From positions 1 to 32,831 of IMG/VR virus record IMGVR_UViG_3300007734_000585: a stretch of 32,831 nt of DNA. One strand, 5' to 3'. Below the pieces are notes generated by a model. That model saw only the letters and a list, made by a program, of their open reading frames with translations. It did not search any database and was not told the origin of the DNA. The stretch comes from a virus. The position numbers and the translations under genes are program-made. How positions within the stretch are numbered: the first letter of the stretch is position 1; each line of letters starts with the position of its first letter. Of the stretch, positions 12,524 through 22,279 are shown piece after piece.

Positions 12524-14793
12524 TATGTGTTCTCCAGTGATTCAATTCGTGCTGTCAGGGCTGTGATGAGGGCTTGTTGCTCTTGAATGGCTTTGATGCA
12601 CAGCGATACCATGTTGCCGTACGCCAAAGCATCTGGAGTTCCATCATCTGCGTATTGCACAAACTCAGTCAAACCAGCGGCATCAACTTCTTCAGCGATT
12701 AAACCGCCAAAAATAGTGTCACCGTCGTTTTTGCCCTTATAAGTAACGGGGCGCAATACCATGACTTCAGCAAGACCGTAGGTTGCGTCTTGTACGTCGG
12801 TTTTATATTTTAAAGACGAAGTAGAACGTCTTAAATCACCGCCTGTTCCAACAAATACGTTTGCTGCTGAAGCGGTTGTTAAATTGTAAACACCTTGGAC
12901 AGTTATGTAGCCCGTTGTTGCTTCAATCTTGAACCAAGTCGTTCCACTAATGCCTGTTTGACGAATAGTGAATGCGCCATTGTTTACTCCTTGGTCGCCA
13001 CATTGAAGTGTCCATGTTGCGCCACCACCAGCAGTATTCGTTAATGCAAGACCATAACCAGCGGATGTGTTTGTGCCATCTGTATCAATATTAAGTCTGG
13101 CTCTAGTTGTAGTAGTTGTATTAACCCCCACATTACCGCTGGAGTCGATGACCATGCGCCATGCGGCGGCAGTTTCATCATAAAAAACTAATGCACCATT
13201 TGTGAAGCCGCCAACAGTTCCAAGAACACCAACACGAAATTGACGTTCTGAGTTTTTGTACAAATTAGCGGCGTTATACCCATTTGCTGTTCCACTGCTA
13301 TCAATCAATGCGTACACATTACCAGCACTGGCGGCACTTGCAACATGAAGTTTGTTGGTGGGCGAAGCAGTACCAATCCCCACATTACCAATGACTTTCA
13401 CATCGCCATTGAATGTGCCGCCAGTTGAAGCTGGCACCGTATCAGCGACGGTGAAACTCTTGAACGCAATGATGTCAATGATGTCGCCAGTGCCAGCAGC
13501 CACACTCAACACCACACTGGTGCCGTTCGTTGCTGTGTATTCAGACGGGTCAAGCGTGGAGCCATTGCGGTTCACCACAATGTTGTTGCTGGTGTAGCTC
13601 ATCGTGGCGCTGTTTGCATCAGCGCCGCTGAAAGTCGTCTGGCCACTGGTCGCCACATAACGATAGCGGGTCATGGACGTTGTGCCAGCAGCTGTGGCAG
13701 CAATCCAATTTGCACCGTCGTACACCTTCATGGTCTGGGTGGTGGTGTTGTAGTACAGGGCACCTGTCACCAACGCATTGCCGTCATTGTCCAGGGTTGG
13801 GTCGCTGGCCTTGGTGCCCAGGTAGCGGTCGTCAAAGCTGTCATAGCTGGAAGCAGCTGCAGCAGCAGAGGCAGCGGCAGCGGTTGCAGAGCTGGAAGCA
13901 GAGCTCGCGCTACTGGCTGCATTGGTCGCCTGGGTGGTCGCGGTCGTTGCGCTGTTTGCTGCATTTGTTGCGCTTGTCGCAGCGCTGCTTGCAGAGCTTG
14001 CAGCGTTGGTCGCAGACGTAGACGCATTGCTTGCTTGTGTGGTGGCTGTGCTTGCGCTCGCTGCAGCATTGGTTGCACTGGTGCTGGCAGCAGAGGCTGA
14101 GGTGCTGGCAGAGGATGCCGAGCTGGCTGCATTGGTGGCAGATGTGCTGGCATTGCTGGCCTGGGTTGTCGCAGTGCTTGCAGATCCACTGGCGCTTGAA
14201 GCAGACCCAGCTGCAGCAGAGGCAGAGGCAGCAGCTGCTGTTGCGCTGGTGGCCGCGTTGCTGGCATAGGTCACAGCGTTGGCCACATCGGCAGCGCTGA
14301 TGCCAAGGGTTGGGTTGCCGTTGGCATCAAAGGCCAGTGTCTTGTTGGCGCGTGACGATGCCTTTGGCAAGGTCATGTTGATGGTGGTCGGATCAGTCTG
14401 CGGTGCTTGCAATGAGCGGGCCACGCCTTCAGCGTTTTGCTGCGCAAAGATGGTCTGCTGGTCGAGCTCGTCATTCAGCGTGTTGGCAAAGAAGTCACCG
14501 CCTGTCGTGAAGTCAGTTGACCTGGAGATGGTGCGGTTGCCGACAATGGCGTACTGGGTGGGCGAGGTCGGTGCAAGCGCCAGGCCAGCTGCAGTGATGG
14601 TCACAGAGCCAGTGCCATTGGCATTGATGGTGACCGTGTAGTGCGTGGTCAGGGTCAGCAGCGTGTCGTCCTTGTAGACGGCAATGTCGGTGTTGGCCAG
14701 GATCTCAAACGTGAATGAGTATGGGCCAGCGCCACCAGACCCGCTGGGTGCGTATACCTGTCTGCGTGTCACGTTGCTGATTGGTATGGCCAT
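12523..14793 (-). CDS. Tail fibre with C-terminal S74 intramolecular chaperone, 756 aa
   Basis: Residues about 1-150 form a podoviral fibre attachment domain (VTRRQVYAPSGSGGAGPYSF and following beta strands). Residues 177-316 are an Ala/Ser/Thr repeat stalk. A middle beta-rich region runs from about 317 to 650. The last 100 residues are a peptidase S74 chaperone: SSLKYK holds the catalytic Ser659 and Lys664 five apart, followed by TYKGKNDGDTIFGGLIAEEV and a helical end. In this family the chaperone trimerises the fibre and then cuts itself off. AGGAAGG lies upstream of the ATG. The fibre probably carries the first receptor contact, with the 323-residue protein downstream as partner. Confidence 0.9.
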   Translation of the reverse strand: MAIPISNVTRRQVYAPSGSGGAGPYSFTFEILANTDIAVYKDDTLLTLTTHYTVTINANGTGSVTITAAGLALAPTSPTQYAIVGNRTISRSTDFTTGGDFFANTLNDELDQQTIFAQQNAEGVARSLQAPQTDPTTINMTLPKASSRANKTLAFDANGNPTLGISAADVANAVTYASNAATSATAAAASASAAAGSASSASGSASTATTQASNASTSATNAASSASSASTSASAASTSATNAAASASTATTQASNASTSATNAASSASSAATSATNAANSATTATTQATNAASSASSASSSATAAAASAAAAASSYDSFDDRYLGTKASDPTLDNDGNALVTGALYYNTTTQTMKVYDGANWIAATAAGTTSMTRYRYVATSGQTTFSGADANSATMSYTSNNIVVNRNGSTLDPSEYTATNGTSVVLSVAAGTGDIIDIIAFKSFTVADTVPASTGGTFNGDVKVIGNVGIGTASPTNKLHVASAASAGNVYALIDSSGTANGYNAANLYKNSERQFRVGVLGTVGGFTNGALVFYDETAAAWRMVIDSSGNVGVNTTTTTRARLNIDTDGTNTSAGYGLALTNTAGGGATWTLQCGDQGVNNGAFTIRQTGISGTTWFKIEATTGYITVQGVYNLTTASAANVFVGTGGDLRRSTSSLKYKTDVQDATYGLAEVMVLRPVTYKGKNDGDTIFGGLIAEEVDAAGLTEFVQYADDGTPDALAYGNMVSLCIKAIQEQQALITALTARIESLENT
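13846..14265 (-). repeat. Ala/Ser/Thr-rich stalk repeat region of the tail fibre
   Basis: About 140 residues consist almost only of Ala, Ser, Thr and Asn. The block TTQASNASTSATNAASSASS occurs twice, 42 residues (126 bp) apart, and partial copies surround it. Such repeats form the stalk of side tail fibres and can expand or shrink by recombination, changing fibre length. Confidence 0.8.
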
Positions 14794-14826
14794 GATGCAA
14801 TCCTTCCTCTTGGAAATTGTACGGTT

Positions 14827-17691
14827 TTAGTCTGGTTTGTAGAAGAGTCCATTGGCCTTCTTGAGCTCTTTTAGCTCATCGATCTTGGCTTGCAGGCTGG
14901 GCTCTTCTGTCTTGAGTTGTTGTTTGGCAGCATCCATGAATTTGGAATGCACGCGCTGCACGGTCTTTTGCTGGTCGTCCAGCGACAGCAGATCAAAGCC
15001 AGGTGTCTGCATGACATCCAGGATCGATTGCTTGCTTGGTAGCTCCTTGCCGTAGATGGTCAGCAGCCGGTTGTACTGGTATGCGTCCATCTCCACGCCG
15101 TCGATCTTGCGCTCTGGCATACCCAGCGGTGAGCCCAGGCGCACCAGCGCGTCGTCCACCTCAGAGAATTGCTGGGGTGTCACACGGGTAGGCAGCACAA
15201 GCTCATACCATGAGCCCGTACCAGACTTGGTCGGATCGCCCCACAGGTTGAGCGCTTCCGGCAGGTCGGCATTGAAGTACGGGATCCTGGACTTGTATCT
15301 GTTGAAGGCCTCGACAAAGCCACGCACGCCCATGGGCAGATCTGGGTTGGCGCGGGTGTCGCGGTTGGTCGGATCGGATAGACGCTCGATACCGGCCACC
15401 AGGGAGCTGTATGCGCCAGCTGGTGAGCCACCGATCACAAAGCCACCAAACTGTTTGACCAGGCCGTCAACGATCTTCTTGCCGTCCACCTGGCCAGCCT
15501 GATTGGTGCCGATCAGCTTGGCCACATCAGCCACGCCCTGCAGGTAGGGCTGTTCTTTGAGGTATTCATACAGGCCATAGGTCGCACCCAGGAAGACCTC
15601 CTCGATCTTGCCGGCATCCTGCTCATGCTTGGCGTATTCGGCGTAGTCGGACGCAATGGCCATCAACGCAGAGATAGGCTCCATGCCGCTGTAGCTGTAA
15701 TAGTTGTCGCCGATCTTCATGGAGTAGGGCTGCCAGCCGTCGCGGATCAGCGCGTCACGGTCAGCCTTGCGCTCTGGGCCCCTGCCGGTCATCAATCCTT
15801 CGGCAGACATGGCAGCAAAGGTTGCCAGGATGGCAGAGCCCAGTGTCACCTTGGCAAGCGCCATGTCGCGGTACACGCCACCCTGAGCCACCTCTTCGCG
15901 CCAGCGGCTGGACAGCGGCGCAAACGGTGTGCGCTCAACAACCTCCAGCCCAATGTTGGCCGGTGTCTTGAAGAACGGCACCACCACCTTGAGCGCAGGG
16001 TGGTTGAAGGTCTGCTGCAGGTTCTTGAGGGCTGGCGGCAGGTCGGCAGTGAACGTGCCGCGCTGGGCAAACTGAGCTGCTGCCTCGTCCAGGTCGCGGG
16101 GCGGGTTCTGGAACAGACTCACAACCTCTGCTTCGCTCTTGGCCAGCGCATCGGCATCAGACATGCCAGCGTCCAGCGCATCACGATAGACCTGCTTGCC
16201 GCGCCTGGTGATCTGGGTATTGAGCTCCATGCGGTAGAGCGCACCCTTAAAGAATTCATCCTCGGACATGAGCGCCCGACCAGGCAGGGTGATGGCTGTG
16301 CCGTAGTAGTCAATGGCCTTGGCCAGCCATTTGTCCTGCTCAATGCCAAAGGCAGCCGAGCTGATGGACGGCACACTGGTGCCGCGCTGCGCCTCGATCT
16401 TGCTCATCAAATCGTTGGGCTGGTTCTTCTTGAACGCGGTGCTCGCCAGATCAAAGCCTTCAACCAGGCCATTGCGCAGCGACTGAATCATGGTCAGCGC
16501 TTCGTCGTAGGCGATCTTCTCGGACTCGCTGCCGGGCACCAATGCCTTCCAGGAGCGCACGCCATCGGGCAGGGTATTGCTGTAGAAAGATGCGACCAGG
16601 CGCTCAGGGATTTGATACAGCCCAAACATGGTGTTGGACACAATGTTCTTGGCATGGCTCACTGGGCTGGACAGCAACCCGTTGATGTAGGTGGTGAACC
16701 AGACATCCTTAATGCCAGACATCATGGACTTTTCAACAAGGGCATTCTTGGCTGCACGCGACTCCAGCGTCAGATAGGACTTGGCCATATCAGACAGGGC
16801 AGCGTCGCCACCGTACTCGTCAATGACCTGGCGCACTACAGCTGCATTGCCGTCACGGGGAATGCGGAACACGGCCAGCGCTCTGGCGGTCTCGGTCTGG
16901 ATACCCTTGACACCGCGCTGGATCAGGCCATGGAAGGCGATCTGCTGGCGCAGCACCAGCTTGTCAACATCGGTGGCCAAGCCAGAGTCAACCAGCTTGA
17001 AGAGTCGGTCGAGTTCGTTGGCGCTGGACTCCAGCACCTCCAGCGCTTTGTAAGTCTCAACGGCGCTGGGCAGCATCTTGCCGTCATTGCTTACCAGGCG
17101 AGAGAGGAATGCTTCGCTGATGCCAGACTCGGCAGCCTTGGCTTTGATCTCGTCAAAGGTCACGGCCTTGGTGCGGATATTGAGCGCGTCGGCCACGCCG
17201 CCCACAATGGCGGCAGCGTCCTCGGTCTGGTAGCGCGACAGGTTGAATGGCTCAACCGGCACACCGGCCTTGACCTCGGCTGCGGTTGGACTTGGTTTGC
17301 CAATGTTGGGCGCAGCTGCTTTGCGACCCTTGACAGCGCCGGTCACCGTGTCTGTCAGTACCTGGTCTGCTTCTGGGATCAGCTTGTAGCGGCCAGCCTT
17401 GGTGGCATCCGGCAGCGCCCCCTCTGCAGCGCGAGCAGCATCTGGTACCAAATTGCGTGTTGCTTTGGGGGCCTGCTTGGTAACTAGGTTGCGAATGGCC
17501 GACATCGGCCCAGCGACCTGGATGCCTTCGTCCATGGTTGGCGTGCCGGGCTCGGCAGCCAGTGGAGGCTCGGCCATCATGTCCTGGCTTGCACCAGGCA
17601 TGGGCTCTAAAGGGATGTCTTCAGCAGGCGTGCTGGACGCTGCTGGCAGGATGCTGCTTAGACGTTGTTCTAAGGGGGGGATGGCCATCAT
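14827..17691 (-). CDS. Large internal (ejected) virion protein, 954 aa
   Basis: This is probably the largest core protein ejected into the host envelope, the positional counterpart of T7 gp16. The N-terminal 130 residues are Pro/Ala-rich and flexible; a long helical body follows. A hydrophobic segment around 612-634 (VTLGSAILATFAAMSAEGLM) could insert in a membrane. The C-terminal end is a charged helix (QQLKTEEPSLQAKIDELKEL). I see no lytic transglycosylase motif. The first ATG (17691) overlaps the stop of the upstream internal protein, and a second ATG follows at 17688; GGAG lies upstream. The order, after the tail tubes and smaller internal proteins and before the fibre, supports the call. 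Confidence 0.75.
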   Translation of the reverse strand: MMAIPPLEQRLSSILPAASSTPAEDIPLEPMPGASQDMMAEPPLAAEPGTPTMDEGIQVAGPMSAIRNLVTKQAPKATRNLVPDAARAAEGALPDATKAGRYKLIPEADQVLTDTVTGAVKGRKAAAPNIGKPSPTAAEVKAGVPVEPFNLSRYQTEDAAAIVGGVADALNIRTKAVTFDEIKAKAAESGISEAFLSRLVSNDGKMLPSAVETYKALEVLESSANELDRLFKLVDSGLATDVDKLVLRQQIAFHGLIQRGVKGIQTETARALAVFRIPRDGNAAVVRQVIDEYGGDAALSDMAKSYLTLESRAAKNALVEKSMMSGIKDVWFTTYINGLLSSPVSHAKNIVSNTMFGLYQIPERLVASFYSNTLPDGVRSWKALVPGSESEKIAYDEALTMIQSLRNGLVEGFDLASTAFKKNQPNDLMSKIEAQRGTSVPSISSAAFGIEQDKWLAKAIDYYGTAITLPGRALMSEDEFFKGALYRMELNTQITRRGKQVYRDALDAGMSDADALAKSEAEVVSLFQNPPRDLDEAAAQFAQRGTFTADLPPALKNLQQTFNHPALKVVVPFFKTPANIGLEVVERTPFAPLSSRWREEVAQGGVYRDMALAKVTLGSAILATFAAMSAEGLMTGRGPERKADRDALIRDGWQPYSMKIGDNYYSYSGMEPISALMAIASDYAEYAKHEQDAGKIEEVFLGATYGLYEYLKEQPYLQGVADVAKLIGTNQAGQVDGKKIVDGLVKQFGGFVIGGSPAGAYSSLVAGIERLSDPTNRDTRANPDLPMGVRGFVEAFNRYKSRIPYFNADLPEALNLWGDPTKSGTGSWYELVLPTRVTPQQFSEVDDALVRLGSPLGMPERKIDGVEMDAYQYNRLLTIYGKELPSKQSILDVMQTPGFDLLSLDDQQKTVQRVHSKFMDAAKQQLKTEEPSLQAKIDELKELKKANGLFYKPD

Positions 17692-20480
17692 TCAGCTCCA
17701 GATTGCGGAGCTGCGCGGCCCCGGTTTACTGTTGTGGATTTGTTTGCTTTTTTACGGAGCCGGTCAGATACAGCTCTTGAAAAGTCTTGTCCGACTTCTC
17801 CGCTTGGATTTGATTGCGCAGCATTTGCACCGCCGGGTGATCCTTGCCCAAGCGCTGTTCCCGTTCCTTCAACATTTCTTCCAAGGTAAGCATCGTAGTC
17901 ACTCCTAAAGAAGACCTTAGTGTCGTACCAGACCAACCTGGCATCTGACACATTACCTTCGCCAATTATATCTGTAACGACCTGATCGAAAAGCCTTTGT
18001 TTATCAGCCATGATTTTTGCCCGGTTGGCGGCGTTGTAGCCGTCGTCAAATTCCGGGATGTACTGAAAACGCAGGCCATTTAAACCTGCCGTGTCAGGCG
18101 CTCCAGGTCTGGCTTGCACATTGATCCGGTCGCTGAACCGCATGTCTGTGACATAGGTAAACCCGTCAACCCCATACTGGCGCAGCTTCTCGGTCACTTT
18201 TGCCATTTGGTCTGGGGTGATCTTCTGCTTGAAGTAAATTTCCACACCTGGTCGCGCATTTGGGCTGGCTCCATTCCTGACAACTTTGGAGATGAAGACT
18301 GCATCCTGATCGTATTGTTTGCCTTGCTCAATCAAACGACGCTCAAGCCCAGCAGGATTGAAATTTTGACGCGCAACAAATTCAGCGTTGAGCGCACGCT
18401 CGGTTTGAGCCATGAACGAACCGTAGGTATTGGCCAGGTTGTAGGTCATAACACTTGGATCATTGCGAACCACATCATCAAATTCAGCAGCCAACTCTGC
18501 TTGCGCATAATTGCTCATTGGTTTATCTGGTCTCTCACCTGACACACCCAATGTGTAGCGCTCAACATCGGCTTGCTTGCTGGCCAACATGCTTTGGCTC
18601 TGAGCTTTATTAGAGTCATACGCCACTTTTGCATCTTGTACGCGCTGCGCATATTGCTCATCAGTTTCAGTCTTGCGGCGTATAGGGAGTTTGAATCCCT
18701 GGTTAATGTCTCGGCGCAAGTCTTTAACTGCTTGTGGATCAGCAGCGCCAGCAAGCGACATCTCGTAGTCAAGAGATCCACCTTCACCTGCCTTACTTGT
18801 CCAACCGTTATTTGTCCATTTTTCTTTTTCAATGAACCAGGCAACGGCTTGCAGATCATCAGGCCCAAGGTCACCAATTTGTGGTGCCACGTTCTTGATG
18901 ATGCCGCTGTTGTTGATCTCTGCTGCAGCTTCTCTGAATACGTCTTGGCCAAAACCAAACTCGCTGCCTACCTTTGGGTCATACAAAGTTGACCCGACCA
19001 AGTGTTTGCCAGCTACACCTTTTTCAGCTGGTGGAGGGATGCGCGGCAAATCAGCCAGGCGACGCAACATGCGAGCAGCCCACACATCAATGGTTGCTTC
19101 GTTGGTCAATCCAATCAAGTTGCCGGTGAAGTTAGGTGTCTTTGGTGAATCGCCTGCTTTGACTGCGCGGAACATATCAAGCAAAGCACCCATAGACGCG
19201 GGACTGTTGGCATTGAACAGTTGACCACCGGCTTTGGTAATCAATGGGAATTCACCTTTTTTAAACAACTCGGTGAGGGTCTTTGCGTCCATTGGATCAC
19301 CAGACTTGAGTCTGCTCTCATAAGCAAACAGCTCGGTATCGTATTCACCGCGTGAGAACCGACGCAATATTTCGACGGCATTGTCAAAGTTTTGCTCAAC
19401 CCCGGTTTGTGCGGATGTCGTGCCAAGCACATCAGCAAATACATCACCGATACCGCCAAACTCTGCGCGCAAACGATCACGCATTGACCTGTACCAGCTT
19501 GCTTGATTCAGTATGTCAATGGCTGCTTGGTCGCCAGCTTTGGCGCGATCAACAACAGACTGAACTTCTTCAAACATGCGAGCTGACAACGTAGATTGCC
19601 AAATGTCTTTTGGCACACCATCAGGCGGGGTGTGGAAGTCATAGGGAATTTTTCCAACCTCAACTTCTGCAATTGGCGCGCCTTCTTTAGACTCTTTGAA
19701 TGTAATCTTGTTGGCTTCAATCGGTGTCCAACCTTCTGCCTCTGGGAAGTTGGCGTGCAAATCTTCTACTGCTGTTGTGGCTGTTTGTCTTAGCGCTGGC
19801 TTTCTGCCAGCGGCTTTCGTAACAACACTGCGTTCTGTGCGCGTAAGGGTAGGAACAATTGACGGCCCTTCTGGCACGATGTTCATTTGCAAAGGCGTGC
19901 CCAGCTTTGACATGCTTTTACTGACCATCTTTCCAGCAGTTGGGGCAAGAGTTTTTGCTCCAGCTTTGATACCAGCAACGCCAACATCAATTGCACCAGG
20001 CAGCGGAGCGAGCTCACCAAAGGTTTGCCCATACCCTGCGCTGCGTGAGCGCATAGCTGCATCAGGCGCGCTAGGTGGTACCACGGGTGGAAGTATCTCT
20101 CCCATGCGCTCAGTGGTTGGTAATAGAGTGCCTTCGTTCAATCCTTTGGCAAATGCATCCAATCGACTTTGATCTTCTGGCCGGTTGAAGATTGACTTCA
20201 ACCCGTTGTAGAGCATTTGCAGATCACCAGGCAGGCCAAGCGTTTGAGCCACTGCACCACGCACAACACCGGCACCTGTATCCAACAAAGCCATTGGGAC
20301 ATCAGTCATTGGTCTGTCGGAATTGCGGCCAGCAGCATTGCCACCCATAGCCAGCATCACATCACCAGGCTGCCTGCCTGGCATGGTTTGCTCTGGCATC
20401 GCAGGCTCAATCGGCGCGTCAGGGAATTGGACAGCGGTCAGGGCCGACAGGTATTTGTTTTCAATTGAACTGTAGGCCAT
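17688..20480 (-). CDS. Large internal virion protein with DUF7178-like segment, 930 aa
   Basis: Probably part of the internal core ejected with the DNA. Residues about 328-383 include SWYRSMRDRLRAEFGGIGDV and TSAQTGVEQNFDNAVEILRR, a conserved segment (DUF7178-like) found in large phage structural proteins; its activity is unknown. A second conserved region near residues 540-610 contains DLGPDDLQAVAWFIEKEKW. The ATG at 20480 is preferred to the TTG at 20486; the start lies just after the previous stop. The last 65 codons use many GGA and AGA codons unlike the rest and coincide with a convincing separate gene in another frame (17726-17893), so this tail may be overprinted. Confidence 0.75.
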   Translation of the reverse strand: MAYSSIENKYLSALTAVQFPDAPIEPAMPEQTMPGRQPGDVMLAMGGNAAGRNSDRPMTDVPMALLDTGAGVVRGAVAQTLGLPGDLQMLYNGLKSIFNRPEDQSRLDAFAKGLNEGTLLPTTERMGEILPPVVPPSAPDAAMRSRSAGYGQTFGELAPLPGAIDVGVAGIKAGAKTLAPTAGKMVSKSMSKLGTPLQMNIVPEGPSIVPTLTRTERSVVTKAAGRKPALRQTATTAVEDLHANFPEAEGWTPIEANKITFKESKEGAPIAEVEVGKIPYDFHTPPDGVPKDIWQSTLSARMFEEVQSVVDRAKAGDQAAIDILNQASWYRSMRDRLRAEFGGIGDVFADVLGTTSAQTGVEQNFDNAVEILRRFSRGEYDTELFAYESRLKSGDPMDAKTLTELFKKGEFPLITKAGGQLFNANSPASMGALLDMFRAVKAGDSPKTPNFTGNLIGLTNEATIDVWAARMLRRLADLPRIPPPAEKGVAGKHLVGSTLYDPKVGSEFGFGQDVFREAAAEINNSGIIKNVAPQIGDLGPDDLQAVAWFIEKEKWTNNGWTSKAGEGGSLDYEMSLAGAADPQAVKDLRRDINQGFKLPIRRKTETDEQYAQRVQDAKVAYDSNKAQSQSMLASKQADVERYTLGVSGERPDKPMSNYAQAELAAEFDDVVRNDPSVMTYNLANTYGSFMAQTERALNAEFVARQNFNPAGLERRLIEQGKQYDQDAVFISKVVRNGASPNARPGVEIYFKQKITPDQMAKVTEKLRQYGVDGFTYVTDMRFSDRINVQARPGAPDTAGLNGLRFQYIPEFDDGYNAANRAKIMADKQRLFDQVVTDIIGEGNVSDARLVWYDTKVFFRSDYDAYLGRNVEGTGTALGQGSPGGANAAQSNPSGEVGQDFSRAVSDRLRKKANKSTTVNRGRAAPQSGAE
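17726..17893 (-). CDS. Overlapping 55-aa charged protein in an alternative frame within the 930-aa gene
   Basis: A 56-codon frame inside the 3' end of the 930-residue gene starts at an ATG (17893) with a strong TAGGAGTGA about 8 nt upstream. It encodes a charged, helical protein (MLTLEEMLKEREQRLGKDHP, then QMLRNQIQAEKSDKTFQELY). Codons are typical of the genome (CTG, AAG, GAG), whereas the overlapping frame there is not. Short proteins starting with TLEEMLK and containing a G-x-D-x-P-x-V-x-x-L-R core occur near virion genes in related phages as far as I recall. The function is unknown. Confidence 0.55.
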   Translation of the reverse strand: MLTLEEMLKEREQRLGKDHPAVQMLRNQIQAEKSDKTFQELYLTGSVKKQTNPQQ

Positions 20481-20482
20481 GC

Positions 20483-22276
20483 TCAATACCCTTCCGCTCT
20501 TGTGAGCAGCTTCTCGATCTCAGTGATTTGCCGCAGTTTGTTGGGATCGTTGCCAGCCTTTTGCTTGAGCGCAGGCAGGGTCTCGCGTGTCACTGGGCCA
20601 GTGATCCAATCGCGGCCAGGCTTGTAGCTACCGTCTGGTCGCTTGGCAAACTCATCGAGTTGGCGCTGTGCAGCTTTGGCATCTTCAGTGCTGCGACGCT
20701 TGGTCAGGCCGTCTTCCAACTGGGTCAGGATCTGACGCGGTGTCAGGCTCTTACCTTCGCCAGCAGCTTGAGCTTGAATTTGAAATGCTTGTTTTTGCAA
20801 TTCAGAACGGCGCTTGAATTCTTCACCCTTGGGGTCGAGGACAACCACGCTTCCAGGAATCACAGGGATGCCAGCCAGCCTGGAGATGCCGCGATCAAGC
20901 TCTGAGCTGTCGCGCCGGTCTTCGCTTTGCAAGATCTTGAGCGCAGCCACCGCGTCCTTGCCGGTCAAGCCTTTACCAACCAAACCCCAGATCTGCTTGG
21001 GGTCGGTGATGGTGTTGTTGTAGATGCCGGACAGCAGATTGAACTGCACAACTGGATTGCTCTCACCTTGCGGTGATAGCAAGTCTTTGAGTGTGCCAAT
21101 GGGCACCGAGCCTTCTGGCAGAGCGGTGAGCTGGTCAATGAGCTGCTTCTTCTTGGGGCTGCCATCCGGCAGCGGGAAGATCTGCTCCAACAAATTGATG
21201 GCCTGAGCTTCGCCTTGCTTCTTAGCTTCTTCAGCCTTGGCATCCTTGATTGACTTGCGGTTGTTGACGGCCACCATGAAGTTGGCAGTCACCTTGGCCA
21301 CAGCATCAAAGTCATTGACGATCATGGACTGCAGCACCGGGCTCATATTGCCCAGGTCGCCGCTTCTGATTTTTTGCAAGGTGCGCTCTGGATCCATCAT
21401 GTTCTCGTCTTTGATCAGCGCCTTGGTCACCGCATTGATCTTGGCATTGCGCAGCGCTGTCTCAAACTTGGTGCTGTATTCGGTCTGCAGCGCCTTGTCA
21501 CCCAGCAGCAGGGATTGTGTGAGCACGTTCTTGCGGAACACATCGGCCAGATCATCAATAGATCGCTGCTGGCCATTGGCATCAGTCCAGCTGCCCTGCG
21601 AAATAGTCGCCTCAAGCAGCCTTGTGCTGTTGTCAAAGTCAGAATCAAACTTGGCAATGCGCTGGGCTTTGGCGCGGTCGAGCTCGGACTTGTAGGCAGC
21701 ATTGAGCACGGTGTTGCCGTGCGTGGCCATGGTGGCTCTGAACTTGATCGCGGCCTCTGGGTCAATGTTGGCCAGCGACTTGGCATAGCCTTCGGACATG
21801 ACTTTGATCTTGTCGCTTACCTGGGCAGAGGTTGCGTTTCCAGCTTCAACATCAGTCAACAGCTTGGTCAGCTCGTTGCGGCCTTCGATCTCAAAATGGC
21901 CAGCGAGCTCTAGGCTGCGAGCCTTAGCCACAGCCTTAGCAAAATATCCAGCTGAAGCGACAGTTGGTATTTGAGCCTGTTGGCCATCTGGCCCCATGAA
22001 CCAACCTTCTGGGTTGACTCCATCTTTTGCCAATTGCAATTGCTGTGGTGTCAGCGGGTTTTGAGCAGCAAACTGGAAACCTTCTTGCTGACGCATTTCT
22101 GCAGCAGTTTGAAAAAGGTTTGCGCTCATGCGATCAAGAATCTGAGCCAGTTGATTGTTGGTTTGTGCAGCAGCTCGCGGGCCAATGAAGTCAACCGGCT
22201 GTTGTTGCACTTGCACCATTGGTACATTGCCAACACCGCGCACTTGAATTTGTCCTGATTCGATTCTTGTTGCCAT
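20483..22276 (-). CDS. Internal virion protein (T7 gp15-like in position), 597 aa
   Basis: A long, mostly helical soluble protein without membrane segments. The N-terminus (RIESGQIQVRGVGNVPMVQV, then FIGPRAAAQTNNQLAQIL) is a pattern seen in ejected virion proteins of podoviruses, followed by helical repeats to the end. It lies between the 230-residue and the 930-residue internal proteins, which is the gp14-gp15-gp16 order of T7. It probably forms part of the internal core or the trans-envelope tunnel. The stop is 3 nt from the next start. Confidence 0.75.
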   Translation of the reverse strand: MATRIESGQIQVRGVGNVPMVQVQQQPVDFIGPRAAAQTNNQLAQILDRMSANLFQTAAEMRQQEGFQFAAQNPLTPQQLQLAKDGVNPEGWFMGPDGQQAQIPTVASAGYFAKAVAKARSLELAGHFEIEGRNELTKLLTDVEAGNATSAQVSDKIKVMSEGYAKSLANIDPEAAIKFRATMATHGNTVLNAAYKSELDRAKAQRIAKFDSDFDNSTRLLEATISQGSWTDANGQQRSIDDLADVFRKNVLTQSLLLGDKALQTEYSTKFETALRNAKINAVTKALIKDENMMDPERTLQKIRSGDLGNMSPVLQSMIVNDFDAVAKVTANFMVAVNNRKSIKDAKAEEAKKQGEAQAINLLEQIFPLPDGSPKKKQLIDQLTALPEGSVPIGTLKDLLSPQGESNPVVQFNLLSGIYNNTITDPKQIWGLVGKGLTGKDAVAALKILQSEDRRDSSELDRGISRLAGIPVIPGSVVVLDPKGEEFKRRSELQKQAFQIQAQAAGEGKSLTPRQILTQLEDGLTKRRSTEDAKAAQRQLDEFAKRPDGSYKPGRDWITGPVTRETLPALKQKAGNDPNKLRQITEIEKLLTRAEGY

Positions 22277-22279
22277 GGC

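Noticed and set aside
15625-17487. A 620-codon rightward open frame
   Set aside because: It is antisense to the 954-residue internal virion gene, which has natural composition, coupling and correct gene order. The rightward product is His/Gly/Gln-rich without domains or a ribosome site. Long antisense frames are expected at this base composition.
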